A stretch of DNA of 64,000 nucleotides from Stenotrophomonas maltophilia (GTDB lineage: Bacteria > Pseudomonadota > Gammaproteobacteria > Xanthomonadales > Xanthomonadaceae). Positions 42,928 to 51,704 of this stretch are shown here, piece after piece. Location: NCBI GenBank assembly GCA_900113425.1, contig FOZF01000003.1, positions 362,888 through 426,887 on the forward strand, in the 5' to 3' direction. The notes beneath the pieces are model-generated. The model was not told the origin of the DNA and did no database searches. It saw only the letters and a program-made list of their open reading frames with translations. Both the position numbers and the translations under genes were made by a program. The first letter of the stretch is position 1. The number at the start of each line of letters is the position of its first letter.

Positions 42928-43821
42928 TTACAACCAAGGCAGGATCCAGTGGTCGATCAGCAGGAAGGCGAACAGCGCCATCAGATAGACGATGGAGTAC
43001 TGGAACATCTTCATCGAGAACAGCTCATCCGGCGGATCCAGCATGCGCCACGCATACCAGAGGAACACCGCGTTGAGCACGATCGCACCGCCCAGGTAGA
43101 ACGGTCCGCTCATGCCCACCAGATAGGGCAGCAGACAGACCAGGGCCAGCACCACCGAATACACCATGATCTGCCTGCGGGTATGCACCACGCCGTGGGT
43201 CACCGGCAGCATCGGGATCTTCGCCTTGGCGTAGTCCTCGCGGCGGAAGATCGCCAGCGCCCAGAAATGCGGCGGCGTCCAGATGAAGATGATCAGCACC
43301 AGCAGCGACGAGTACGCCCAGTCCGAAGAGCCCTGCATTCCGGTGACGGCGGCCCAGCCCAGCATCGGTGGCATCGCGCCGGCCAGGCCACCGATGACGA
43401 TGTTCTGCGAGGTCGCACGCTTGAGGTAGACCGTATAGATCACCGCATAACCGATCAGCGAAGCGAAGGTCAGCACGGCGGTGATCACATTCACCCACAG
43501 CACCAGGATCGTCATCGACAGCACGATCAGCGCACCGGCGAACACCAGCACCTGCCACGGCTTGACCTTGCCGACCACCAGCGGCCGCCACGAGGTGCGC
43601 GCCATCTGCGCATCGATGTGCGCATCCAGCAGCTGGTTGATCGCAGCCGCAGCCGAGGCCGCCAGCCAGATGCCGAGGAAGCCGAGCAGGCCCGCGCGCA
43701 CCTGTTCCCAGCTGGGCACGCCTGGAATGGCCAGCACCATGCCCACCAGGGCGGTGAACACGATCAGGGCGACGACCTTGGGCTTGGTCAGGTCCCAGTA
43801 CTGGCGGTAATTGGAGAACAT
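42928..43821 (-). CDS. cyoE: Protoheme IX farnesyltransferase (heme O synthase)
   Basis: 297-residue polytopic enzyme adding a farnesyl group to heme B to make heme O, the precursor of heme A. The prenyl-diphosphate motif is [12 protein letters not shown] (N-x3-D-x3-D). Other hallmarks are [56 protein letters not shown] and PMLPVTHG. Start ATG 43821, four bases after the ctaA stop, so the two are translationally linked. Last gene of the cytochrome oxidase cluster. Confidence 0.95.
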   Translation of the reverse strand: MFSNYRQYWDLTKPKVVALIVFTALVGMVLAIPGVPSWEQVRAGLLGFLGIWLAASAAAAINQLLDAHIDAQMARTSWRPLVVGKVKPWQVLVFAGALIVLSMTILVLWVNVITAVLTFASLIGYAVIYTVYLKRATSQNIVIGGLAGAMPPMLGWAAVTGMQGSSDWAYSSLLVLIIFIWTPPHFWALAIFRREDYAKAKIPMLPVTHGVVHTRRQIMVYSVVLALVCLLPYLVGMSGPFYLGGAIVLNAVFLWYAWRMLDPPDELFSMKMFQYSIVYLMALFAFLLIDHWILPWL

Positions 43822-43825
43822 CGGA

Positions 43826-44989
43826 TCAGTCCGGGGCACGCAGGCGGGCCAGCAGGCTGACCAGCACGAACAACAGGGCAACGGCCACGCCGTTGTGCGC
43901 CACCGCCACTTCCAACGGCAGCGCCAGCTTCACGTTGAGGATGCCGAGGGTGACCTGCAGCACCAGCAGCACGATCAGCGCAGTCGCCCAGCCCCGCATG
44001 CTCGGCAGGCGGAACAGGCGCACGCCCAGCCACAGCAGGTAGGCAGCCACCACGATGGCGAACAGGCGATGCGCCAGCTGGATGGCGATCCGCGAGGCAC
44101 CATCGAGCACGCCCCCTTCGTAGTCCACGCCGATGCCACGCCACAGGGTGAAGCCTTCGACGAAGTTGTGCTGCGGCCACCACTGGTTGGCGCAGCGTGG
44201 GAAGTTGTCCAGCGAGGCGCTGCCGCCGCCGCAGGCCAGCGCCGCGTAGTTGGCGCTGACCCAGCCACCCAGTGCGATCTGGGTGACCAGCACGACCACG
44301 GCGGCACGCAGCAGCCACTTCAGCCTGGGCGCCTCGGCCAGCGTGATCGGCAGATGCGTGGCCCGCCACGCCAGCCACACCAGCAGGCCGAACATCAGCA
44401 TGCCGCCCAGCAGGTGGCCCATCACCACGATCGGCTTCAGCAGCAGCGTCACCGTCCACATGCCCAGCAGGGCCTGGAAGATCACCACCGCCAGGGTCAA
44501 TACCGCCGCGCGCGCCAGATCGATGTTGTTCCAGCGCAGGGCGGCAATCAGCAGTATCGCCTCACCGCTCAGGGCCAGGGCACTGGCCGTTGCATGCCAG
44601 CCCAACATGTATAACGGTATGCCGGCAGCCACCAGCACGCAGGCGGTGACGACCGCCGTGGTTCCGAACCGGCGCCTGCGCGTGGCCAGCAGGGCCAGGG
44701 TCAGGATCTCGATGCCCAGCGCGCCGGCCAGGAAGCGGTGCACCTGCTCACGCCAGGCTTTGTGCGTCTCCAGCGGACGGATGTCCGCGGCCGGGTGGCC
44801 AACCGTCTCCTCGATGTGCTGCGGCCAGGTCGCGCGGCCATAGCAGGTCGGCCAGTCCGGGCAGCTCAGCCCCGCATCAGACAGACGGACGAAGGCACCG
44901 AACATGATCGTGCTCGCGGTCATGATCATGGCGAACCACGCCAGGCGGTGGAAATTGCGGTGCAGCGCCGGACGCGCGGAAAGGCTCAT
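43826..44989 (-). CDS. ctaA: Heme A synthase (COX15/CtaA)
   Basis: 387-residue inner-membrane enzyme that oxidises heme O to heme A for cytochrome aa3. Eight helices are visible, with the heme-ligand histidines in the four-helix repeats ([57 protein letters not shown]) and the early motif [18 protein letters not shown]. Start ATG 44989; a TTG one codon earlier is unlikely. Operon neighbours are cyoE and the SCO-like protein. Confidence 0.94.
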   Translation of the reverse strand: MSLSARPALHRNFHRLAWFAMIMTASTIMFGAFVRLSDAGLSCPDWPTCYGRATWPQHIEETVGHPAADIRPLETHKAWREQVHRFLAGALGIEILTLALLATRRRRFGTTAVVTACVLVAAGIPLYMLGWHATASALALSGEAILLIAALRWNNIDLARAAVLTLAVVIFQALLGMWTVTLLLKPIVVMGHLLGGMLMFGLLVWLAWRATHLPITLAEAPRLKWLLRAAVVVLVTQIALGGWVSANYAALACGGGSASLDNFPRCANQWWPQHNFVEGFTLWRGIGVDYEGGVLDGASRIAIQLAHRLFAIVVAAYLLWLGVRLFRLPSMRGWATALIVLLVLQVTLGILNVKLALPLEVAVAHNGVAVALLFVLVSLLARLRAPD

Positions 44990-44999
44990 CAAACAGGAC

Positions 45000-45569
45000 T
45001 CACTTCAGTTTCAGCAACGTGGCCATGTCCTTGCGCAGGCCCCCAAGGTCGCTGCCCGGGGCGTGGCGCATGATCACGAAGCCGTTCGGATCGATCACGT
45101 AGACCGGCAGGCCAGCCGGATCATCGACGCCGGGCAGGGCCGCGCGCAGCGCTGGCGACGGTGCCAGCGGCCGCAGCGCGGGCAGCGAGGCGATCGACGC
45201 CGGTGGCGGACCCAGCCACAGGATCTCGACATTATCCGCGTTATGGCCGAACAGCTGCCACACCTTGCCCAGTCCCTGCGACAAAGTGACGCACTGCGCG
45301 TCGCAGGCACCAGCCGGTGCCACCAGCAGGCGCCAGGTGCGCGCCTCCGGATTCCAGGGATAGGCGCTGCCGTCGGCCAGGGTCGGGGGCTGCTGGCGCA
45401 GGTCCACCGGGGGTTTGAGCAGCTGTCCACTGTTGCGGTGGCCGGTGGGCTGCCATCCGGAGAAGCGCAGCACGGCCGCCAGCGCCATTGCCCCGAAGAA
45501 CACGGCGAACAACAGCACCAGGGTCCGGCGACCGGAACCGCGCGCCTGCGGGGATGTAGCAGTGTTCAT
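45000..45569 (-). CDS. SCO-like membrane-anchored protein of the oxidase cluster
   Basis: 189 residues: one N-terminal membrane helix (LVLLFAVFFGAMALAAVLRF) and a thioredoxin-like domain outside the membrane. A CxxxC motif, C89-D-A-Q-C93, and the late segment PVYVIDPNGFVIMRHAPG resemble the copper site and C-terminal part of SCO/Cox-assembly proteins, though overall similarity is weak. Such uncharacterised proteins recur between SURF1 and ctaA in other proteobacterial oxidase clusters. A role in copper delivery to the CuA centre is inferred; no separate sco1 gene follows cyoE here. Confidence 0.7.
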   Translation of the reverse strand: MNTATSPQARGSGRRTLVLLFAVFFGAMALAAVLRFSGWQPTGHRNSGQLLKPPVDLRQQPPTLADGSAYPWNPEARTWRLLVAPAGACDAQCVTLSQGLGKVWQLFGHNADNVEILWLGPPPASIASLPALRPLAPSPALRAALPGVDDPAGLPVYVIDPNGFVIMRHAPGSDLGGLRKDMATLLKLK

Positions 45570-45626
45570 GCGGGCATTTTCTCATGGTTGGGCAGGGGAT
45601 GCCGGGCGTCCGATGTCGGGCCGGCG

Positions 45627-46340
45627 CTAGCGTGGAACGCGCCTGCTGCGCCATTCCAGCACCAACGCGACCACCAGCACGGTCAGCGCCAGGCCGAACC
45701 ATTGCACGGCGTAACCCAGGTGGCGCTGCGGGGGCAGCGTGTTCGGCAGCAGATCGAGGTCGCGTTCATCACCGAAGGGCAGCGCCGGATCCAGCCGCAG
45801 CACGCGCTCCGGCAGTGCGGGCAGCCCCAGCGCCGTCGCCAGGCCCTCGGCAGGCAGCCGGCTGGCCAGCCAGCGCTGCGCCTCACCGGTTGCAGAGAAC
45901 GCCGGGCCCAGCGCCAGCCCTGCCGACGGCGGCGGCGCCAGCAGGCCGCGCACGGCCACCGGCGAAGGCGGCGGCGGCAGGTCGGGGAGCGTGCGGTCGG
46001 CGGGCAGCGCGCGCCAGCCGAGGTCGACCAGCAGCACGCTGCCGCCGTCGCTGCGGAAGGGGCGATAGATCTTGACCCCGGCCCGGCCGTGCCGGGTCTG
46101 GTTGTCCAGCAGCACCACACCCGGCAGGAAGCGGCCATGGTCGGCCACGCCGTGCAGCGCACCCGGCGCCGCCAGTGCCTGCGCCAGCGGAAGTGCCTGC
46201 ACCGCAGCGGGGCCCTGCGCATCCAGCATGGCCTGTTTTGCATGCATGCGCTGCAACTGCCACAGTCCCAGCGCGGTGAATCCCGTGATCGCCGCCAGTG
46301 CCAGCAGCCAGCCGATCACCCGCGTGTGCTGGCGCATCAT
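45627..46340 (-). CDS. SURF1-family cytochrome oxidase assembly protein
   Basis: 237 residues with the SURF1 layout: one N-terminal helix (IGWLLALAAITGFTALGLWQ, with the LGLWQLQRM signature), a central periplasmic domain and one C-terminal helix (YAVQWFGLALTVLVVALVLE, with the conserved YAxQWFG). It assists insertion of heme A into subunit I. Two adjacent Met codons (46340 and 46337) can start it. Lies 57 bases before the SCO-like gene. Confidence 0.9.
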   Translation of the reverse strand: MMRQHTRVIGWLLALAAITGFTALGLWQLQRMHAKQAMLDAQGPAAVQALPLAQALAAPGALHGVADHGRFLPGVVLLDNQTRHGRAGVKIYRPFRSDGGSVLLVDLGWRALPADRTLPDLPPPPSPVAVRGLLAPPPSAGLALGPAFSATGEAQRWLASRLPAEGLATALGLPALPERVLRLDPALPFGDERDLDLLPNTLPPQRHLGYAVQWFGLALTVLVVALVLEWRSRRVPR

Positions 46341-46397
46341 GACAAGTCCGCGCAAACGCGGTCAGATAGGCACATCCACCCTGCCCTCGAGCCGCGC

Positions 46398-46616
46398 ATG
46401 AGTGATTCGCTGAAGACCCTGCTGGTGATCGCGTTTCTGATCGTCATCGTCTGGAACCTGGGCGCCGGGCTGTACTACCTGCTGGTCGACCGGGGCCAGA
46501 CCAAGCGCACGGTCAACGCACTGACGCGCCGCATCGCGGTGTCGGTGGCGTTGATCGTACTGGTGATCGTGAGCATCTACATGGGCTGGATCAAACCGCA
46601 CGGCATCGGTGGCTGA
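46398..46616 (+). CDS. DUF2909-family twin-transmembrane protein, antisense within the oxidase cluster
   Basis: 72-residue membrane protein, two helices: LLVIAFLIVIVWNLGAGLYYLLVD and ISVALIVLVIVSIYMGW-type. The pattern fits the DUF2909 (twin transmembrane) family that accompanies cytochrome c oxidase genes. It is encoded on the plus strand in the 297-base gap between ctaE and SURF1, opposite to all other genes of the cluster, so it needs its own promoter. Start ATG 46398. Function unknown. Confidence 0.8.
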   Translation: MSDSLKTLLVIAFLIVIVWNLGAGLYYLLVDRGQTKRTVNALTRRIAVSVALIVLVIVSIYMGWIKPHGIGG

Positions 46617-46637
46617 GTACGCCACCGGCACCGGCAC

Positions 46638-47513
46638 TTACAGCACGTAGACGAACAGGAACAGCATCAGCCACACCACGTCGACGAAGTGCCAGTACCA
46701 CGCAGCGGCTTCGAACGCGAAATGGTTGTCGCGGGTGAAATGCCCCTTCGCCGAGCGCAGCCACATCACGATCAGCATGATCGTGCCCAGCAGCACGTGC
46801 GCACCGTGGAAACCGGTCAGCATGAAGAACGTCGACCCGTAGATGCCCGAACCGAGCGTCAGGTTCAGCTCCTTGTAGGCGTGGATGTACTCCTCCGCCT
46901 GCAGGGCGAGGAAGCCCAGGCCCAGCGCCACGGTCAGGCCGAGCCAGACCAGCAGCTGGCGACGGTGGCCGGCCTTCAGCGCATGGTGGGCGATGGTGAG
47001 CGTCACGCCGGAAGTCAGCAGGATCAGCGTATTGATCAGCGGCAGGCCCCAGGCCGGAATGGTCTGGAAGGCCCCGCCGATCGCCGCCGGGCCGTTGGTT
47101 GGCCACCCCGCGGAGTAGCCCTGCCACAGCAGCTCGTTGGTCATCACCCCGCGGCCCTCGCCGCTGAGCCAGGACAGGCCCAGGTGGCGGGTGTAGAACA
47201 GTGCGCCGAAGAATGCGCCGAAGAACATCACCTCGGAGAAGATGAACCAGACCATCCCCATCCGGAACGAACCATCGACCTGGCGGTTGTAGTTGCCGGC
47301 CTGCGATTCGCGCACCACGTCGCTGAACCACCAGAACAGGGTCAGCACCAGCATCGCGATGCCGATGTAGAACGTCCAGCGCCCCCAGCTGGCATCGTTG
47401 AGCCAGCTGGCCACGCCAACCATGGTCACCATCATCGCGATGGAGCCCACGAATGGCCATTTGCTCTGGGCCGGGACGAAGTACACGTTGGCGTCGGTCG
47501 GTGTCTGGGCCAT
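46638..47513 (-). CDS. ctaE: Cytochrome c oxidase subunit III
   Basis: 291-residue, seven-helix subunit. Typical parts are YFVPAQSKWPFVGSIAMMVT, SEVMFFGAFFGALFYTRHLG, LINTLILLTSGVTLTIAHHA, the EEYIHA segment in the centre with its conserved Glu, GSTFFMLTGFHGAHVLLGTI, and WYWHFVDVVWLMLFLFVYVL at the end. It supports proton uptake and stability of subunit I. Start ATG 47513, 13 bases after the ctaG stop, matches the short hydrophilic N-terminus of the family. Confidence 0.96.
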   Translation of the reverse strand: MAQTPTDANVYFVPAQSKWPFVGSIAMMVTMVGVASWLNDASWGRWTFYIGIAMLVLTLFWWFSDVVRESQAGNYNRQVDGSFRMGMVWFIFSEVMFFGAFFGALFYTRHLGLSWLSGEGRGVMTNELLWQGYSAGWPTNGPAAIGGAFQTIPAWGLPLINTLILLTSGVTLTIAHHALKAGHRRQLLVWLGLTVALGLGFLALQAEEYIHAYKELNLTLGSGIYGSTFFMLTGFHGAHVLLGTIMLIVMWLRSAKGHFTRDNHFAFEAAAWYWHFVDVVWLMLFLFVYVL

Positions 47514-47526
47514 GTCGTTATCCGGG

Positions 47527-48117
47527 TCAGGGAGCGGCGTGCGCGCCTTCCGAGGTGGCGGCCGGAGCCAGCCGATCGGACAGCGCGTCGTTGCGGTAGA
47601 AGGTGTAGGACAGGGTGATCGTCTTGATTTCCGGCGGCAGATCCGGATCGACGATGAAGCGCACCGGCATGTCGCGCTTCTCGCCGGCCTGCAGCGTCTG
47701 CGCGGTGAAGCAGAAGCACTCGGTCTTGCTGAAGAATCCGGAGGCACGTGCTGGCGCGACCGAGGGCACCGCACTGCCGACGATCGCCTGTGGGCCGTCA
47801 TTGCGGGCGTAGTACAGCGCCTCGTTCAACTCACCGGGCACCACATCCATGGTCAGCTGCTCGGGATGGAATGCCCAAGGCAGCCGCGAATTGACCCCGC
47901 CATCGAACTCCACCCGCACGGTGCGCTTCGCGGTGGCTGCCCCCACGCTGGCCTCGCTGCCCGGGCCGCGTTCCAGGCGCACGCCGAACACCTTCTCGCA
48001 CGCGATGCGATACAGCGGCACCAGCGAGAAGGTCAGCAGGAACACGGCCACGGCAACGCCGATCAGGCGCGGCAGGCCGGCGCTGGGTGACGGTGTGCTG
48101 GCCGGCGTCGGGCTCAT
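47527..48117 (-). CDS. ctaG: Cytochrome c oxidase assembly protein CtaG (Cox11)
   Basis: 196-residue copper chaperone for the CuB centre of subunit I. One N-terminal helix ([20 protein letters not shown], followed by IACEKVFGV with a conserved Cys) and a periplasmic domain with the copper motif CFCFTAQTL and the PVRFIVDP segment. Its ATG overlaps the stop of the upstream small gene (ATGA, 48114-48117). Length normal. Confidence 0.95.
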   Translation of the reverse strand: MSPTPASTPSPSAGLPRLIGVAVAVFLLTFSLVPLYRIACEKVFGVRLERGPGSEASVGAATAKRTVRVEFDGGVNSRLPWAFHPEQLTMDVVPGELNEALYYARNDGPQAIVGSAVPSVAPARASGFFSKTECFCFTAQTLQAGEKRDMPVRFIVDPDLPPEIKTITLSYTFYRNDALSDRLAPAATSEGAHAAP

Positions 48118-48320
48118 CGTCCGATCACCCCGCTGAGAATGAAGGCGGCATAGACCAGTACGGCAATGGCACCCACCACGACCGCCGTGCGCCGGGCACG
48201 CCGGCGCTGCTGTTCGACGCCGTGAGTCCCGCTGCCGTACAGCCGGGCCATGCCCGGCTGCTTTTCGTCAGCCGCGCAGGGCTCGGCTCTACAGCTCTGG
48301 AGCGGGCTTTCGTTATGCAT
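48114..48320 (-). CDS. Small single-helix oxidase-cluster protein, partly encoded by a SMAG pair
   Basis: 68 residues from ATG 48320, which has a GAGGTG ribosome site overlapping the ctaD stop. The C-terminal half [20 protein letters not shown] and following residues form one membrane helix, as in the small assembly proteins found between ctaD and ctaG in other proteobacteria. The N-terminal half ([20 protein letters not shown]) is the in-frame translation of an inverted SMAG pair and has no likeness to a protein domain. An internal ATG at 48251 inside the palindrome would give a 45-residue form closer to the usual size. Coupled to ctaG by a four-base overlap. Confidence 0.65.
   Translation of the reverse strand: MHNESPLQSCRAEPCAADEKQPGMARLYGSGTHGVEQQRRRARRTAVVVGAIAVLVYAAFILSGVIGR
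48241..48292. repeat. SMAG pair inside a coding region
   Basis: AGCCGGGCCATGCCCGGCT (48241-48259, followed outward by TAC on the other strand's head) and GCCGCGCAGGGCTCGGCTCTAC (48271-48292) form an inverted pair lying within the 5' half of the small oxidase-cluster gene. Confidence 0.8.
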
Positions 48321-48328
48321 GCCCCACC

Positions 48329-49936
48329 TCAATGCGTGATGTCGTCATGCGCCAGATCGCCCGGGCGCAGGGTCGGCGGGGTGGTGAAGGTATGGGCCGG
48401 TGCCGGCGACGGCAGCGTCCACTCCAGGCCACGCGCACCTTCCCAGGAGCGATCGGCCGCCTTCTCGCCATTGCGCAGCGACGACAGCAGGATCGCCGCC
48501 ATCATGAAGGGCGTGACGAACATGCCGAATGCGCCGATCGAGCTGATCAGGTTCCAGTCGGCGAACGCCACGCTGTAATCGGGAATACGGCGCGGCATCC
48601 CGGCCAGGCCGAGGAAGTGCTGCGGGAAGAACAGCAGGTTGACGAACACGATCGACCACCAGAAGTGCACCTTGGCCCACTTCTCGCTGTACATGCGGCC
48701 GGTCCACTTCGGCCACCAGTAGTACACCGCGGCAATCAGCGCGAACACCGCACCGGTCACCAGCACGTAGTGGAAGTGGGCGACGACGAAGTAGGTGTCG
48801 TGGTACTGGAAGTCGGCGGCGACGATGGCCAGCATCAGACCGGAGAAGCCGCCAATGGTGAACAGGATGACGAAGGCCACCGACCACAGCATCGGCGCCT
48901 CGAACGTCAGCGAGCCACGCCACATCGTGCTGACCCAGTTGAAGACCTTCACGCCGGTCGGGATCGAGATCAGCATGGTGGCGAACATGAAGTAGATCTC
49001 GCCGCCCAGCGGCATGCCCACGGTGAACATGTGGTGGGCCCAGACGATGAACGACAGGAAGGCGATCGCAGCCGTGGCGTACACCATCGCCTGGTAGCCG
49101 AACAGGGGCTTGCGGCTGAAGGTGGGAATGATCTCGCTGACCACGCCGAAGGCGGGCAGGATCATGATGTACACCTCGGGGTGGCCGAAGAACCAGAAGA
49201 TGTGCTGGAACATCACCGGGTCACCGCCACCGGCGGCGTTGAAGAAGCTAGTGCCGAAGAACTTGTCGGTCAGCAGCATGGTCACCGCACCGGCCAGCAC
49301 CGGCATCACCGCGATCAGCAGGAAGGCGGTGATCAGCCAGGCCCAGCAGAAGATCGGCATCTTCAGCAGGTCGATGCCCGGCGCGCGCATGTTGAGCACG
49401 GTGGCGATGATGTTGATCGCGCCCATGATCGAACTGATGCCGGCCACGTGGATGGCGAACACAGTGAAGGCCACGTTGTAGCCGCCCTGCAGCGACAGCG
49501 GCGGATACAGCGTCCAGCCACCGGCCGGCGCACCGCCGGGCAGCAGGAAGGTGAGCAGCAGCAGGCTGAAGGCCACCGGCAGCAGCCAGAACGACCAGTT
49601 GTTCATGCGCGGCAGGGCCATGTCCGGCGCGCCGATCTGCAGCGGCACCATCCAGTTGGCCAGGCCGACGAAGGCCGGCATCACTCCGCCGAAGATCATC
49701 ACCAGTGCGTGCACGGTGGTGAGCTGGTTGAAGGTTTCCGGCCTGACGAACTGCAGGCCCGGCTGCATCAGCTCGGCGCGGATGATCACGCTCATCGCCG
49801 CGCCGATGATGAACATGATGAAGCTGAAAAGCAGATACAGGGTGCCGATGTCCTTGTGGTTGGTCGAGAAGAACCAACGCTCGAAGAACCCCGGGTGATG
49901 GTGGTGATCGTCGTGCCCAACTGCCGAGTGCGCCAT
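48329..49936 (-). CDS. ctaD: Cytochrome c oxidase subunit I (aa3 type)
   Basis: 535-residue, twelve-helix catalytic subunit holding heme a, heme a3 and CuB. FFSTNHKDIGTLYLLFSFIM opens the protein after a His-rich HDDHHHHPGFFERW. TVHALVMIFGGVMPAFVGLA carries the heme a ligand His. FWFFGHPEVYIMILPAFGVV contains the CuB His cross-linked to Tyr and the Glu of the D-type pathway. AHHMFTVG supplies two further CuB His, and HFHYVLVTGAVFA supplies the heme a3 and heme a ligands. Start ATG 49936 has AGAGGTG upstream. Confidence 0.97.
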   Translation of the reverse strand: MAHSAVGHDDHHHHPGFFERWFFSTNHKDIGTLYLLFSFIMFIIGAAMSVIIRAELMQPGLQFVRPETFNQLTTVHALVMIFGGVMPAFVGLANWMVPLQIGAPDMALPRMNNWSFWLLPVAFSLLLLTFLLPGGAPAGGWTLYPPLSLQGGYNVAFTVFAIHVAGISSIMGAINIIATVLNMRAPGIDLLKMPIFCWAWLITAFLLIAVMPVLAGAVTMLLTDKFFGTSFFNAAGGGDPVMFQHIFWFFGHPEVYIMILPAFGVVSEIIPTFSRKPLFGYQAMVYATAAIAFLSFIVWAHHMFTVGMPLGGEIYFMFATMLISIPTGVKVFNWVSTMWRGSLTFEAPMLWSVAFVILFTIGGFSGLMLAIVAADFQYHDTYFVVAHFHYVLVTGAVFALIAAVYYWWPKWTGRMYSEKWAKVHFWWSIVFVNLLFFPQHFLGLAGMPRRIPDYSVAFADWNLISSIGAFGMFVTPFMMAAILLSSLRNGEKAADRSWEGARGLEWTLPSPAPAHTFTTPPTLRPGDLAHDDITH

Positions 49937-49995
49937 TGCAAAACACCTCTCAGAATCGGTTGTCGCCACGGCCGCAGGCGGCCGCGGGATTTACA

Positions 49996-50943
49996 TCACG
50001 CGCCGCTGGCCGCGGTGGCAGGGGCGGCACCCGCTTCAGCGGCGGCAGGTTCGGTCGGTGCGGCAGGCGTCTGCGCCGCAGGCGCAGCCGGTTCGGCCGG
50101 GGCTGCGGCCGGCGGTGCCGGCTTGCGCTGCGCCAGCCACTGCCTGAACTCCTCCTTGGACACGGCTTCGACCACGATCGGCATGAATCCGTGGTCCTTG
50201 CCGCACAGTTCGGCGCACTGCCCGCGATAGACGCCCGGCTGCTCGATGCTGGTCCAGGCCTCGTTGATGAAGCCCGGAATGGCATCCTGCTTCCAGCCCA
50301 GCGCCGGCACCCACCAGGCGTGGATCACGTCGTCGGAGGTGATGACGAAACGGACCTTGGTATCGACCGGCAGCACCAGCCGGTTGTCGACATCCAGCAG
50401 GTAGTGGGGATGGCTCTCGCGCGTCGGCACCTTGCCACTCTGCCGCATGCGGTCCGACTCGCGGTCCAGGCGGCTGGTGAAGGTGACGTTCTCGCCCAGG
50501 TACTCGTACTTCCACATCCACTGGTAGCCGGTGACCTTCACCGTCATCTCGGCATCGCGGGTGTCGTACATCTTGATCAGGTTGGCCGTGGCCGGCCATG
50601 CCATCACCACCAGGATGATCACCGGGATCACCGTCCAGATGATCTCGGCCTTGGTGTTGTGGCTGAAGGTGGCGGCCACCGCCCCCTTGGATTTGCGGAA
50701 CTTGAAGATGGCGTAGGCCATCGCCCCGAACACGATCACGCCGATCACCGTGCAGACGATCAGCGAGAGATTGTTCGACTCCCAGGCCAGGCGCGAGGTC
50801 TGGGTTACCCCCTTGCCCATGTTCAGCTGCCACGGCTTGGGATCGGCCGCCTGGGCCCATGCCATCGCCGGAACCCATCCCCCGGCCACCACTGCGGCGG
50901 CCATTGCAACGCACTTCGTGCCCCACCTGCTGCTTTGCTTCAT
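49996..50943 (-). CDS. ctaC: Cytochrome c oxidase subunit II (CuA subunit)
   Basis: 315 residues: signal peptide (PAMAWAQAADP), two helices (LIVCTVIGVIVFGAMAYAIF and IWTVIPVIILVVMAWPATAN), then the CuA cupredoxin domain with VTGYQWMWKYEYLG (docking Trp), VIHAWWVPALGWKQDA (His ligand) and GQCAELCGKDHGFM (two Cys, Glu, His, Met). It receives electrons from cytochrome c. There is no fused cytochrome c domain; instead a 45-residue Ala/Pro-rich tail of unknown use ends the protein. First gene of the oxidase operon. Confidence 0.96.
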   Translation of the reverse strand: MKQSSRWGTKCVAMAAAVVAGGWVPAMAWAQAADPKPWQLNMGKGVTQTSRLAWESNNLSLIVCTVIGVIVFGAMAYAIFKFRKSKGAVAATFSHNTKAEIIWTVIPVIILVVMAWPATANLIKMYDTRDAEMTVKVTGYQWMWKYEYLGENVTFTSRLDRESDRMRQSGKVPTRESHPHYLLDVDNRLVLPVDTKVRFVITSDDVIHAWWVPALGWKQDAIPGFINEAWTSIEQPGVYRGQCAELCGKDHGFMPIVVEAVSKEEFRQWLAQRKPAPPAAAPAEPAAPAAQTPAAPTEPAAAEAGAAPATAASGA

Positions 50944-50954
50944 TGCCTAGACCC

Positions 50955-51431
50955 TTAGCGTCGTCGGTTGCCGCCATCGCTGGCGGCGAGCAAGCCTTCA
51001 AGTGTCTCTGCAAGCGTCTGACGTTCGGCCGGCGCGAGGAAACTCCCCACCTCCACCTGCCGGCCGCTGGACGCAAGCCGGACCCTCTCATCGTCGGCGA
51101 GCAGGCGCACCCAATGCGGGTGAGCCCGGAACACCGGCAATCCACCGGGTACGGGGATGACCTCCACATACGCCGGCACTACCCGGATTTCCTCCTGCCG
51201 TTCGCCGCTGCGCCACAGGACGCGTAACGCGGCTGCCAGCAACAGGCTGTACAGCAGCGCGAACAGGGGGGCGAATGCATTGCCGGCCAACCACCCCAGG
51301 GCGGAGACCAGCCACATCGCTCCCGACAACACGGCGAACAACAGGACGAACTGCCGGGCATCGAGCGCCCGTGGGGGACGCAGCCGCAGCTGCGTACCTG
51401 ACCCATCTGGAGCTGGAAGCACCTCGATCAT
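50955..51431 (-). CDS. DUF2244-family membrane protein
   Basis: 158 residues with two adjacent central helices (FVLLFAVLSGAMWLVSALGW and FAPLFALLYSLLLAAALRVL) between cytoplasmic ends. The C-terminal region VEVGSFLAPAERQTLAETLE matches the DUF2244 pattern. Members of this family are often found next to cytochrome oxidase subunit II genes, as here, eleven bases before ctaC. Start ATG 51431 opens at MIEVLPAPDGSG. Function unknown, perhaps oxidase-related by location. Confidence 0.8.
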   Translation of the reverse strand: MIEVLPAPDGSGTQLRLRPPRALDARQFVLLFAVLSGAMWLVSALGWLAGNAFAPLFALLYSLLLAAALRVLWRSGERQEEIRVVPAYVEVIPVPGGLPVFRAHPHWVRLLADDERVRLASSGRQVEVGSFLAPAERQTLAETLEGLLAASDGGNRRR

Positions 51432-51704
51432 GTCGCAACCGCGTTCCTGCCGCGGGAAACGTCTCGATGGTAGCCCCGCCATCTCACCGGTAGCAAGGGT
51501 GCATTCACACTTTTTGCCATGCTGCAATACAGCATCCGCTCGGCGCCGCAAATGACGAATTCGGCACAAATTGAAGCGCACTTGCTGAACACGCTGAATC
51601 CACCACCGCTAGGGGCTATCAGCATTCACGAAGGTGGCTTCAGGGCACTTCCGAAGGGCGCAAAAATGATTAAAATCGCCAAGTTTTCCATTGGCCGGAC
51701 CGGC

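Noticed and set aside
48332..50230. 632-codon plus-strand frame opposite ctaD and ctaC
   Set aside because: Composed mainly of His, Gln, Arg and Asp, the hallmark of the antisense strand of a membrane-protein gene. ctaD and ctaC are unmistakable on the other strand.
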